Source: Clostridia bacterium (GTDB lineage Bacteria > Bacillota > Clostridia > Oscillospirales > Acutalibacteraceae). Taken from it: DNA of 27,479 nucleotides. Positions 1-7,502 of the stretch are shown piece after piece. Position numbers and translations under genes: made by a program. Location: contig JAFZOE010000016.1 in NCBI GenBank assembly GCA_017552845.1, positions 1 through 27,479 on the forward strand, given 5' to 3'. The stretch's first letter is position 1. The number at the start of each line of letters is the position of its first letter. The notes below the pieces were generated by a model that searched no databases, had not been told where the DNA came from, and saw only the letters and a list, made by a program, of their open reading frames with translations.

Positions 1-495
1 CAGATATTTGAGAACCTCGTCGAGCAGGTCGCCCGTGCCGTGGCCGTGAACGGATGAGACCGCAAACGGATCACCGAGACCGAGATTGTAGAATTCATAG
101 AAATCGGGCGGAAGCTCGCCTATGGTATCGCATTTATTCACGCAGAGAATGACGGGCTTGCCGCTCTTTCTGAGCATTGCCGCCACTTCGATATCGGTCG
201 CGACCACTCCCGAGCGGATATCGGTCACGAGAATTATCACATCCGCCGAATCTATCGCGAGCTGAGCCTGGCGGCGCATCTGCTTTAGGATTATGTCCTC
301 CGAAGCGGGCTCTATACCGCCCGTATCGATAAGCATGAAGTGCCTGCCGAGCCATTCGCATTCGCCGTAGATTCTGTCCCTGGTAACGCCGGGAGTATCA
401 TCGACTATCGCTATGCGCTGACCTGTCAGCTTGTTGAATAAGGTCGATTTGCCGACATTCGGTCTGCCGACTATCGCCACTACATTTCCTGCCAT
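1..495 (-). CDS. der: GTPase Der (EngA), N-terminal part, cut by window start
   Basis: This is the first 165 residues of the ribosome-assembly GTPase Der; the family has two tandem G domains and a KH-like domain, about 440 residues in total. Only the first G domain is in the window. Visible motifs are the G1 P-loop GRPNVGKST at residues 10-18, the G2 region TPGVTRD at 34-40, DTGG (G3) at 57-60 and NKCD (G4) at 120-123. Der acts on the 50S ribosomal subunit in late assembly. The ATG at 495 is preceded by AGAGAGGAAAC, a good ribosome binding site. The DUF512 gene lies 18 bases upstream on the same strand, a pairing that is common in Clostridia, so the two are probably co-transcribed. The gene is partial only because the window ends; no damage is seen in the part present. 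Confidence 0.96.
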   Translation of the reverse strand, partial: MAGNVVAIVGRPNVGKSTLFNKLTGQRIAIVDDTPGVTRDRIYGECEWLGRHFMLIDTGGIEPASEDIILKQMRRQAQLAIDSADVIILVTDIRSGVVATDIEVAAMLRKSGKPVILCVNKCDTIGELPPDFYEFYNLGLGDPFAVSSVHGHGTGDLLDEVLKYL

Positions 496-513
496 AGTTT
501 CCTCTCTCTGTTA

Positions 514-1824
514 TCATTCTCCGAGAAGCGCGGTGAGTAAATCTGCGCCGCCCGGTCCGTTCTGTGTAATCTTTATTCCGCCGAGTTTTTCGCTGAGCTG
601 CTCTACGGTCATATTATCGAGGAACATATCCCCTTCGCTGCGAAGGCAGTTCGGAGGGATAATCAGCTCCGTTCCGGTTTCCTTGCCTTCAAGCGTATAA
701 ACGATATCTCCGCCGGTGATAAGTCCCGAGACGGTTATGCTCTCTCCGAAAAGGCGGTTGACAACCGCGTAAACATGGACTTTGAGACCGCTTATCTTTT
801 TGCAGGCGAGAGCAGTCAGCTCTTCGAGCAGAGGATAAGCCGCGGTGCCTGTGACAAGCGAAATGTTCCTGCCTGTCTCAGTCACATCGCAGTTTTCAAG
901 CGCCTCAATGAATTCCTCTCTGAAAAGAGTCCACATACCGACTCCGTTTTCAAGCTGGGGAAAACCGTTATAGTAATCGTAATCGGGCATCGGCCTTTCG
1001 GCATAGAGATAGAATTCATCCGCCGCATAAGCAACCGCCATTCCGCCCGCAGCTACATTTTCGACGTTCAGGCGGTCAATCGTATCTATAACCTCGCCGG
1101 CCGTCTGTTTATCGTATGATCTGAGCTCCGGCAGATTCTTTCTGTATTTTGTGATTCCGACCGGCACGCACGCGATACTCTGAATATTTTCGCCGAGAGC
1201 AAACAATTCCCTGAGCGAGAATTCGAGCTCCGCGCCGTCGTTGATTCCCGGGCAGAGCACAAGCTGGGCGTTGACCTCAATTCCGCTCTCGGTAAATCTT
1301 TTGATGTATCTGAGGCATTCGCCCGCATGGGGATTCAGCATCATTTTTACGCGCAGTTCGGGATTCATCGTGTGAACCGAAATATTGACGGGGCTGATAT
1401 GCATCCTGATTATCCTCTCAACCTCTTCATCGTCGAGATTGGTGAGGGTGACATAATTGCCGAAAAGGAAAGAGAGACGCGAATCGTCATCCTTGAAATA
1501 GAGGGAATCCCTGAGCCCCTCGGGGAGCTGGTCGATAAAACAGAATATGCATTTATTCTTGCAGGAATGCTGCTTATCCATGAGATAAGTCTCAAATTCG
1601 AGCCCTATATCCTCGCTCTCATCCTTTCGGATGTGAACCGTCTTCAGCTTTCCCTGCTGACCTTTGCAGATTCTGAGTGTCAGCTTTTTATCGGCGAGAT
1701 AAAAGCGGTAATCGAGAACGTCTTTGATTTCATTGCCGTTTATATCAACGAGAATATCGCCCGCCTCTATTCCTTTTTTTGAAGCGATGCTCCCAGCACC
1801 GACCGATTTGATTCTGACGGACAT
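514..1824 (-). CDS. DUF512-family PDZ/radical SAM protein
   Basis: A 436-residue protein with an N-terminal PDZ-like domain (about residues 1-60, with GSIASKKGIEAGD), then a cysteine cluster CX3CX2C (C88, C92, C95) of the radical SAM type, and a C-terminal DUF512 domain. The family is described as a putative FeS oxidoreductase; its substrate is not established, so no reaction is assigned. The reading frame stays open to an ATG at 1881, but that codon has no ribosome binding site and overlaps the likely transcription start. The ATG at 1824 is preceded by AGGTGAG and begins the conserved PDZ segment, so I chose it. The gene sits directly upstream of der, an arrangement seen in many Clostridia that hints at a role in ribosome or translation biology, but this is only inference. 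Confidence 0.9.
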   Translation of the reverse strand: MSVRIKSVGAGSIASKKGIEAGDILVDINGNEIKDVLDYRFYLADKKLTLRICKGQQGKLKTVHIRKDESEDIGLEFETYLMDKQHSCKNKCIFCFIDQLPEGLRDSLYFKDDDSRLSFLFGNYVTLTNLDDEEVERIIRMHISPVNISVHTMNPELRVKMMLNPHAGECLRYIKRFTESGIEVNAQLVLCPGINDGAELEFSLRELFALGENIQSIACVPVGITKYRKNLPELRSYDKQTAGEVIDTIDRLNVENVAAGGMAVAYAADEFYLYAERPMPDYDYYNGFPQLENGVGMWTLFREEFIEALENCDVTETGRNISLVTGTAAYPLLEELTALACKKISGLKVHVYAVVNRLFGESITVSGLITGGDIVYTLEGKETGTELIIPPNCLRSEGDMFLDNMTVEQLSEKLGGIKITQNGPGGADLLTALLGE

Positions 1825-1894
1825 ATTCTCACCTGCCTTTGCTTTGAGATATCGAGCCGAAATAATTGATATTTCCCTCATTATAATCTTTAAC

Positions 1895-1923
1895 AGTATA
1901 ACAATAATAATATAAAATTACAA
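1895..1923 (-). promoter_or_regulatory. Probable promoter of DUF512-der operon
   Basis: On the minus strand TTGTAA (1918-1923) and TATACT (1895-1900) are separated by 17 bases, a reasonable housekeeping sigma-factor match. It would start transcription near 1888, which makes an initiation codon at 1881 almost leaderless and supports the start at 1824. A second TATAAT lies just downstream. Predicted from sequence only. Confidence 0.5.
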
Positions 1924-1965
1924 TAGAATTTTAAATATTTATTATTTTATTAACAAATAATTAAC

Positions 1966-1994
1966 TTGACAATTTTCGCATATCGTTAGATAAT
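1966..1994 (+). promoter_or_regulatory. Probable promoter of rsmD-coaD operon
   Basis: A perfect TTGACA (1966-1971) is followed after 17 bases by GATAAT (1989-1994), with a further TATAAT at 1995-2000. The region between the divergent operons is very AT-rich. The first gene, rsmD, begins at 2034 after GGAGTG. Confidence 0.65.
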
Positions 1995-2033
1995 TATAAT
2001 GCTGTATTATTACATAATTCGGAGTGAAAAAGC

Positions 2034-2570
2034 ATGAGAGTTATTACAGGCAGCGCAAGAGGCATGACCTTAAAAACCCTTGAGGGAGAAACTACCAGAC
2101 CGACCACCGACAGAGTCAAGGAAGCGATATTCAGCGCGATTCAGTTTGAGACAGAGGGCGCGAGGGTTCTCGACCTTTTCGCAGGCTCCGGTCAGATGGG
2201 AATCGAGGCGCTCAGCAGAGGCGCGTCGGATGCAGTTTTCGTCGATTCCGACAAGGGCGCAGTCCGCATAATCAGGGAGAATGTCGAAAAAACGAAATTC
2301 ACCGATAAATCAAGGATTATGCAGTCCGATGCGTTTGCGTTTCTCCATATGAATATCAATAAATTCGATATAGTTTTTCTCGACCCTCCCTACTCCGCAG
2401 GTCTTCTTGAAAGAGCACTTGACGGTGTCTCGGATTTCGTCGATACGGCAGGCACGGTTGTCTGCGAGCATCCGCTCAAAGCGGAGCTTCCCGAGGAATG
2501 CGGCGGGCTTAAGAAATACCGCAGCTATAAATACGGGAAAACAGCCGTCACGATTTACAGAAAGGACTGA
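2034..2570 (+). CDS. rsmD: 16S rRNA (guanine966-N2)-methyltransferase RsmD
   Basis: This 178-residue SAM-dependent methyltransferase is expected to modify G966 of 16S rRNA during small-subunit assembly. It has the RsmD N-terminal signature (RVITGSARG, then TRPTTDRVKEAIF), the SAM-binding motif VLDLFAGSGQMGIEAL at about residues 45-60, and the catalytic DPPY at 117-120. Length is normal for the family. The start at 2034 follows GGAGTG with proper spacing. It is the first gene of a plus-strand run; coaD begins four bases after its stop, the usual rsmD-coaD pairing of bacteria, so the two are surely co-transcribed. Confidence 0.95.
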   Translation: MRVITGSARGMTLKTLEGETTRPTTDRVKEAIFSAIQFETEGARVLDLFAGSGQMGIEALSRGASDAVFVDSDKGAVRIIRENVEKTKFTDKSRIMQSDAFAFLHMNINKFDIVFLDPPYSAGLLERALDGVSDFVDTAGTVVCEHPLKAELPEECGGLKKYRSYKYGKTAVTIYRKD

Positions 2571-2574
2571 TTGA

Positions 2575-3075
2575 ATGAGAATTGCGGTCTGCCCCGGCAC
2601 GTTTGACCCGATTACAAACGGCCATCTGGATATCATCAGAAGAGCCTCAAAGCTCTTTGATAAAGTCATCGTGGTTGTTATGGTGAATTTTCATAAACCG
2701 AACACATATTTCACCGCCTCCGAGCGTGTTGAGCTCATCGAGCGCTCAATCCCCGAAGACTTGAAAAACTGCGAGGTCGATATGTATGGCGGCCTGCTCG
2801 CGGAATACTGCCAGAAGAAGGGCGCATGCGCGATAGTCAAAGGCCTTCGCGCTGTTTCCGATTTTGAATATGAATTCCAGCAGGCGCTCATCAACAAGCA
2901 TCTCAACCCCGAACTTGAAACGATATTCATGACCACCGATCAGAATAACATGTTCCTCTCGTCCAGCGTCGTAAAGCAGGTTTGCGAATTCGGCGGCGAC
3001 GTTACGGAATTTCTGCCCGCGGCGGTCAGCGAGGATATAATCAAGAGGATTAAAGAAAGGAGTCCGAATAAATGA
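2575..3075 (+). CDS. coaD: Phosphopantetheine adenylyltransferase
   Basis: CoaD transfers AMP from ATP to 4'-phosphopantetheine, the penultimate step of coenzyme A synthesis, in the cytosol. The 166-residue protein starts with the nucleotidyltransferase signature GTFDPITNGH (residues 8-17, including the catalytic-type TxGH histidine at 17). It also has the conserved segment KGLRAVSDFEYE in the middle and the FLSSSVVKQV segment near the C-terminus. Length is normal. A ribosome binding site AAAGGACTG precedes the ATG at 2575. The stop overlaps the next start in an ATGA, so the following coiled-coil gene is likely translationally coupled. Confidence 0.97.
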   Translation: MRIAVCPGTFDPITNGHLDIIRRASKLFDKVIVVVMVNFHKPNTYFTASERVELIERSIPEDLKNCEVDMYGGLLAEYCQKKGACAIVKGLRAVSDFEYEFQQALINKHLNPELETIFMTTDQNNMFLSSSVVKQVCEFGGDVTEFLPAAVSEDIIKRIKERSPNK

Positions 3076-3854
3076 ATACGGATCAGCTTCTCAATCAGAT
3101 AGAAGACATAATTGACAGCGGCTCAAAAACTCTCAGAGGCGGCAAGGTTGCCGTTGACGCAGAGGCGGTCAGGACCGCCATCGACGAAATAAGAGCCGGA
3201 CTTCCCAAGGAAATCCAGCAGGCCAAAATCATTGTCGCAGACAGAAACAACATCCTTGCCAAGGCAAAGCAGGAGAGCGTAACGGTAGTTACCGAAGCTC
3301 AGGAAAAATCGAGAGCGCTCGTCTCCGCAGCCGAGGAAAAGGTCAGAAATCTCGTTCTCAAGACCGAGGATTACTGCAAGGGCAAGGTCGCCGAAGCGGA
3401 TGCCGAAGCTCAAAAAATCATTGATAACGCCACATCCGACGGTGAGGAAATCAAATCGAAAGCCATGGAAGATGCCGCTAAGGCGGTTGAAACCAGCACG
3501 ATAGTCATTGAATCGCAGAAGAAGGCAGATGAAATCTCAGCAGCCGCGGCTACTCAGGCAAAGCAGCTCATAGACGAGGCAAATCAGAAGGCGGACGCCA
3601 TCATAAAGACCTCCATTGAGCAGGGCGAACTTGCCGAAAACCAGGCGAAAGAAAAGGCCGCCGAGATAGTCGACAAGGCGAATAAATGGTCCGCCGAAAT
3701 CCGCCAGGGTGCCGCAGATTTTGCCGAGAAGGTTATGGGCGACGCCGATAAGGCAATCTCCTCAAGCCTTGCGCAGGTGCGCGCGGTTCATGCAAATCTC
3801 AGGAAGGTTACAGGCAAGGTCGGAGACGAGGAAGTGTCTTCGGTCGGCGAATAA
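3072..3854 (+). CDS. Alanine-rich hendecad coiled-coil protein, function unknown
   Basis: A 260-residue, highly charged, alanine-rich protein without a signal peptide or membrane segment. From residue 51 to about 138 the chain can be laid out in consecutive 11-residue units, with a small or hydrophobic residue at positions 1, 4 and 11 (for example VTEAQEKSRAL, VSAAEEKVRNL, VAEADAEAQKI). This points to a long right-handed coiled coil of the kind seen in DivIVA-like tails and ATPase stalk subunits; automatic annotation as an ATPase E/H subunit would rest on this composition only. It contains a single cysteine (C102). It overlaps coaD by four bases and is followed one base later by the HAD gene, so it belongs to the same operon. 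A structural or scaffold role is possible, but I cannot assign one. Confidence 0.85.
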   Translation: MNTDQLLNQIEDIIDSGSKTLRGGKVAVDAEAVRTAIDEIRAGLPKEIQQAKIIVADRNNILAKAKQESVTVVTEAQEKSRALVSAAEEKVRNLVLKTEDYCKGKVAEADAEAQKIIDNATSDGEEIKSKAMEDAAKAVETSTIVIESQKKADEISAAAATQAKQLIDEANQKADAIIKTSIEQGELAENQAKEKAAEIVDKANKWSAEIRQGAADFAEKVMGDADKAISSSLAQVRAVHANLRKVTGKVGDEEVSSVGE

Positions 3855-3855
3855 T

Positions 3856-4641
3856 ATGAAAAACACCTATTTTGCAAAAACGAAATATTTCATCGTCGAT
3901 ATGGACGGCACATTTTATCTCAGCGGCAGCATTATCGACGGCTCGATAGAATTCATCAACAAGGTCAGGGAGACCGGAAGAGACTTCTATTTCTTTACAA
4001 ACAACTCCTCAAACAACGTTGAGGTCTGCCGCGAAAGGCTTGCGGGTATGGGCTTCCCGGTGGATGAAAAGCGCGTGATTATGTCAACTCACGTGGCAAC
4101 CGATTACCTGAATCGAAACTATCCCGGTGCGAAAGTTTATCTGCTCGGAAACGAGCGCCTGACCGACGATATGCAGAAGGCAGGAATAAACCTTGTGGAT
4201 GAAAATCCCGATATAGTCCTGCTCGGATTCGATACGACGCTGACCTATGAAAAAATCTGGAAAGCCGCGAATTACATAGCGGACGGAGCCGTGTATCTCG
4301 CTACTCATCCCGATGCAAACTGCCCGATAAAAGACGGCTTTATGCCCGATACGGGCTCTATGATAGAGATGTTTGCCGCCTCAACCGGCAAGAGACCGCT
4401 CGTGCTCGGAAAGCCTATGGGAGCGACGGTCGATTACATCACCCGTTTTTTGGGATGCGAAAAGGATGAGCTCGCTTTTATCGGCGACAGACTCGCGACG
4501 GATGTCGCAATCGGCATGAATCACAATGTCCCGAGCGTGCTCGTTTACAGCGGAGTCACCACCCCGGAAATGTATGATAAATCACCTTTCCGCGCGACTC
4601 TCGCCGTCAAAAACCTCAAAGCACTTATTGAATACTTATAA
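3856..4641 (+). CDS. HAD-family phosphatase, NagD-like (subclass IIA)
   Basis: A 261-residue haloacid-dehalogenase phosphatase of the NagD / 4-nitrophenylphosphatase group. Motif I is DMDGT with the nucleophile D15 and acid D17, motif II is FFTNNSS at 47-53, the lysine of motif III lies in VLGKPMG, and motif IV is GDRLATDV. Its natural substrate cannot be read from sequence; members remove phosphate from small metabolites such as nucleotides and sugar phosphates. The frame stays open upstream to 3709, but that extension lies inside the previous gene. I chose the ATG at 3856, which opens the conserved N-terminus. The ribosome binding site there is poor, and the start lies one base after the previous stop, so translation is probably coupled. 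It is the last gene before a strong terminator. Confidence 0.9.
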   Translation: MKNTYFAKTKYFIVDMDGTFYLSGSIIDGSIEFINKVRETGRDFYFFTNNSSNNVEVCRERLAGMGFPVDEKRVIMSTHVATDYLNRNYPGAKVYLLGNERLTDDMQKAGINLVDENPDIVLLGFDTTLTYEKIWKAANYIADGAVYLATHPDANCPIKDGFMPDTGSMIEMFAASTGKRPLVLGKPMGATVDYITRFLGCEKDELAFIGDRLATDVAIGMNHNVPSVLVYSGVTTPEMYDKSPFRATLAVKNLKALIEYL

Positions 4642-4644
4642 AGA

Positions 4645-4672
4645 AAAGCCGCCTTATCAGGCGGCTTTTTTT
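4645..4672. terminator. Bidirectional rho-independent terminator
   Basis: GCCGCC (4648-4653) pairs with GGCGGC (4660-4665) around a TTATCA loop; the stem extends by A-T pairs and a run of seven T follows on the plus strand. On the minus strand the same hairpin ends in TTTTCTTT. It lies between two convergent genes, the HAD phosphatase and mtaB, and should serve both. Confidence 0.9.
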
Positions 4673-4674
4673 AA

Positions 4675-5964
4675 TTATCCTGTTATGATTTCTCCGATGC
4701 AGGAGTCATTCTCTGCACCGGTAATTTTTACTTTTAGGGGTTTGCCGAATTCACATTTTCCGCTGACAACAACGGGCGTGTAATTTGCCGTGTAGCCCTT
4801 GACAACGCCGTTATGATTCTCCTCGGGAATGATTTCGAGAACTCTGCCGATCTGTGAATTCAGGTATTCCTGACGGATTTTTTCGCATTCGCTCATCATA
4901 ATCTCGGCGCGGCGCTGTTTCTCTGCGTTCTCAACCTGATTCGGCATATTCGCCGCAAGGGTTCCGGGCCTTCTCGAATAAGGAAAAACATGGACTTTTT
5001 CAAAGCGGATATGCTTTACGAAATCGAGTGAAATCTCAAAATCGCTCTGCGTCTCGCCGGGAAAGCCGACCATGACGTCGGTCGTGATATTCACATCGGG
5101 GAATACCTCGCGCAGGCGCGAACAGAGATCCTCATACTCCACGCTGCTGTAATGCCGGTTCATCTTTTTGAGCGTCTTGTCACAGCCGCTCTGAAGCGAA
5201 ATATGAAACTGCGGACAGAATTTGTCAATCTGCGAAAGCCCGGTTATAACCTTCTCGGTTATATGGTCGGGCTCGAGCGAGCCGAGACGCACCCTTTCAA
5301 TTCCGTCAACCGAGGCAATTGTCTTCACAGCCTCCACTATATCGCTGCCGTTATCCGAGCCGTAGGCTGAGAGATTTATACCGACGGCAACGACTTCGCG
5401 AAAACCGTTCTTTGCGAGCTCACGCGTCTCCGATTCAATATCCTCAAGGGATTTGGACCTGACTCTTCCCCTCGCATAGGGAATAATGCAATATGAACAG
5501 AATCTGTTGCATCCGTCTTCAATTTTGATGACGGCTCTTGTTTTATCAAGATAATTCGTGACCGCGAGGCCGCCGTATTTTTCGCCGATTTTATGCGGCT
5601 CGACAGCGAAAACACGCGATCTGTTACTGATAAACTGCATAATCAGGGCATAGATATCTGTATTCGTCTTATTTCCCATCACGATATCCGCCTCGGGCAG
5701 GTCGTTGCCCGTTTCGGGGGTTGCCTGAGCCATACAGCCGGTCAGCACGATTATAGAATCAGGATGATTTCTGCGGAATCTGCGCACTGCCTGCCTTGTC
5801 TTTCTGTCGCTCTCGGCGGTAACTGTGCAGGAATTTATGATGTAAATATCCGCATCCTCATCGGGTGAAACACAGGTAAATCCGCGCCTTGTCAGCTCCT
5901 GAGCCATGGCGCCGGATTCATATTGATTGACCTTGCAGCCGAGTGTATAAAAAGCACATTTCAT
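4675..5964 (-). CDS. mtaB: tRNA t6A37 methylthiotransferase MtaB
   Basis: MtaB converts N6-threonylcarbamoyladenosine at position 37 of tRNA to its 2-methylthio form, using two iron-sulfur clusters and SAM. The 429-residue protein has the N-terminal UPF0004 domain with cluster ligands C10, C46 and C77, the radical SAM cysteines C152, C156 and C159 in CNRFCSYC, and a C-terminal TRAM-like domain of about 60 residues. The opening KCAFYTLGCKVNQYES is typical of MtaB rather than MiaB. GGAGCG lies about nine bases before the ATG at 5964. The upstream oxidoreductase gene ends 19 bases away on the same strand, so the two form an operon. Confidence 0.94.
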   Translation of the reverse strand: MKCAFYTLGCKVNQYESGAMAQELTRRGFTCVSPDEDADIYIINSCTVTAESDRKTRQAVRRFRRNHPDSIIVLTGCMAQATPETGNDLPEADIVMGNKTNTDIYALIMQFISNRSRVFAVEPHKIGEKYGGLAVTNYLDKTRAVIKIEDGCNRFCSYCIIPYARGRVRSKSLEDIESETRELAKNGFREVVAVGINLSAYGSDNGSDIVEAVKTIASVDGIERVRLGSLEPDHITEKVITGLSQIDKFCPQFHISLQSGCDKTLKKMNRHYSSVEYEDLCSRLREVFPDVNITTDVMVGFPGETQSDFEISLDFVKHIRFEKVHVFPYSRRPGTLAANMPNQVENAEKQRRAEIMMSECEKIRQEYLNSQIGRVLEIIPEENHNGVVKGYTANYTPVVVSGKCEFGKPLKVKITGAENDSCIGEIITG

Positions 5965-5983
5965 TTAAGAAAACGCTCCGTAA

Positions 5984-7276
5984 TCAGAGTTGATTGTAAA
6001 GCTTCAGCCAGCAGGAATAGGCATTCTGCGAGAATTCTTTGGGCAGAGCGGACTTGACATTTTCCGCCTTCCTGAGTTTGAGAGCGGCACCGGCCATTCT
6101 CGGCAGCAGACCCGCTTTCGGCACAAACGCCGTAACCTTCTGCAGGAATTCGGCGGGTGATGAGAACTTGACCTTACCCCCGCCTATCTCCTTCTCGGTC
6201 ATAATCTTATGCTCGAAGAAATAGTCGATATCCTCCGCCGTCAGAGTAGCAAGAAATTCCCTGAGAATTGAGTCCGAATAGGCGCTCTCGCCCTCTTTTT
6301 TGAGATAATTATATTCATAATGCCAGAGGTTTTTCTGATTGTATGCACCGTCGCCGATGTTTAAAACTGTTTCCGCAAGAATCGCGCCCGCAGAAATCGA
6401 GCGGCTTATACCCGAGCCGCTCATAGGCTCGGTCATCGAGGCGCTGTCGCCGACTGCGGCATAACCGTTCCAGACGAATTTCGGGATTGCCTTGCCGATG
6501 GGTATTTTCTGCACGGTGCCGCCCCTGAGAATCTTATCGCTCATGTGTGAATATATGCGCTGGAAATCCGCAACGGCTCTGTCGATATCCTCCTTTGTAA
6601 GAGGAGAAAAACTGCCGACAAGCACATCGATAAAGTCTTTTTCGGTTATGAGCCAGTCCATACCGGGCTTTCCGCAATGGAAAAAGTAAATATTCTGATA
6701 TTCGGGCGCGGGCTTGTTAAGCCTGTTTTCGTAATAAGCACGGTAGGTCCAGATGATTTTATCGGAATCGATTTCCTTCTGAACTCCCGTGGCGGGAGGC
6801 AGGGATTTTCTGACCGGCGAATCCATACCGGCAGCGTCGATTACAAGATCGGCTTTGTATTCTTTTCTCGCGGTGTGAACGCCGGCAACCTTATGGCCCT
6901 CAACGATTGCACCGGTGATATTCTTGCCGAATTCAAATTTCACGCCCGCTTTTTTGCACTCGTCAATAAGCAGATCGAGAAGGTAGCGGCGGTCAAACAT
7001 TCTGAGATTCTCTATACTTTTGTTCTTAACCGTGAAAGCGACCGTCTCGGCGGGATTATGATAGGTATACTGGAAGAAAGGATAGACGAATTCGGGGTTA
7101 TCCGGCTTTATACCGATTCTTTCAAACGCGGGGAGCCAGGCGCAGTCATGCCAGTCATAGCCGAGTTCCTTGCGGCTTTTTGTTTCCAGAACGGTGACAT
7201 CATACCCCTCGCGTGCAAGCAGAAGAGCGGCGGCAAGTCCGCCGTGGCCGGCACCGGCGCAGATAATCTTTTTCAT
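5984..7276 (-). CDS. FAD-dependent oxidoreductase, geranylgeranyl-reductase-like
   Basis: A 430-residue flavoprotein with an N-terminal Rossmann dinucleotide motif GAGHGG (residues 8-13), an acidic residue closing the second strand (VLE, E31), a central substrate domain, and the second FAD motif GDSASMTEPMSGSGI in the C-terminal half. This layout matches the geranylgeranyl reductase / FixC / tryptophan-halogenase-like superfamily. Such enzymes reduce isoprenoid double bonds, accept electrons, or hydroxylate aromatics; the exact substrate is not readable here. No membrane segments are evident. AGGATAACGGAA precedes the ATG at 7276. It is the first gene of the operon with mtaB, transcribed from a strong promoter at 7321-7349. 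The link with tRNA methylthiolation is not obviously functional. Confidence 0.82.
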   Translation of the reverse strand: MKKIICAGAGHGGLAAALLLAREGYDVTVLETKSRKELGYDWHDCAWLPAFERIGIKPDNPEFVYPFFQYTYHNPAETVAFTVKNKSIENLRMFDRRYLLDLLIDECKKAGVKFEFGKNITGAIVEGHKVAGVHTARKEYKADLVIDAAGMDSPVRKSLPPATGVQKEIDSDKIIWTYRAYYENRLNKPAPEYQNIYFFHCGKPGMDWLITEKDFIDVLVGSFSPLTKEDIDRAVADFQRIYSHMSDKILRGGTVQKIPIGKAIPKFVWNGYAAVGDSASMTEPMSGSGISRSISAGAILAETVLNIGDGAYNQKNLWHYEYNYLKKEGESAYSDSILREFLATLTAEDIDYFFEHKIMTEKEIGGGKVKFSSPAEFLQKVTAFVPKAGLLPRMAGAALKLRKAENVKSALPKEFSQNAYSCWLKLYNQL

Positions 7277-7320
7277 TTCCGTTATCCTCGCTTTCCGATA
7301 ATTTGAGAAAATACATATTT

Positions 7321-7349
7321 ATTATAGCAATTATATTTAACCGTTTCAA
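7321..7349 (-). promoter_or_regulatory. Promoter of oxidoreductase-mtaB operon
   Basis: On the minus strand TTGAAA (7344-7349) and a perfect TATAAT (7321-7326) are separated by 17 bases, and the -10 is preceded by TGC, an extended -10 element. Predicted start is near 7315, leaving a leader of about 40 bases. Confidence 0.7.
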
Positions 7350-7403
7350 CCTTTAAACAATAAAAATTGTTAAATTTTTTACCGTATTTTGTTGTTGAGA
7401 CGC

Positions 7404-7432
7404 TTTACAAACGCAAAATATTGTGGTAATAT
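7404..7432 (+). promoter_or_regulatory. Probable promoter of the uracil permease gene
   Basis: TTTACA (7404-7409), 17 bases, then TAATAT (7427-7432) preceded by TGG, which can act as an extended -10. The predicted start near 7440 gives a leader of about 60 bases that includes a UUCG hairpin. Confidence 0.5.
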
Positions 7433-7449
7433 TATTTTTAATGTGAATT

Positions 7450-7473
7450 GTGAATTTACGCTTCGGCGTTCAC
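7450..7473 (+). promoter_or_regulatory. Leader hairpin with UUCG tetraloop before the permease
   Basis: ACGC and GCGT enclose TTCG, giving the very stable C(UUCG)G loop at 7458-7469. A lower stem GTGA/TCAC (7450-7453 with 7470-7473) is separated by a four-base bulge on the 5' side. It lies 17 bases upstream of the ribosome binding site TTGGAGGT. No T run follows, so it is not a terminator. Its role, whether mRNA stability or a protein-binding site, is unknown, and no known riboswitch core was recognised. Confidence 0.5.
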
Positions 7474-7502
7474 TCAGGTATATATTATTTGGAGGTAATT
7501 TT

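Noticed and set aside
1824..1881. Longer start for the DUF512 protein
   Set aside because: No ribosome binding site, and the codon lies almost at the predicted transcription start; the PDZ domain begins at the inner ATG.
3709..3855. N-terminal extension of the HAD phosphatase to an upstream ATG
   Set aside because: It lies wholly inside the preceding coiled-coil gene in another frame, has no family similarity, and the ATG at 3856 opens the conserved HAD fold.
6677..7306. Open frame of about 209 codons on the plus strand
   Set aside because: It is antisense to the FAD oxidoreductase and reflects codon bias of that gene; no known protein resembles it.
7353..7380. Rho-independent terminator on the plus strand (stem followed by six T)
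   Set aside because: The stem is only six mostly A-T pairs and no gene on the plus strand ends upstream; it is better read as a dyad between divergent promoters.
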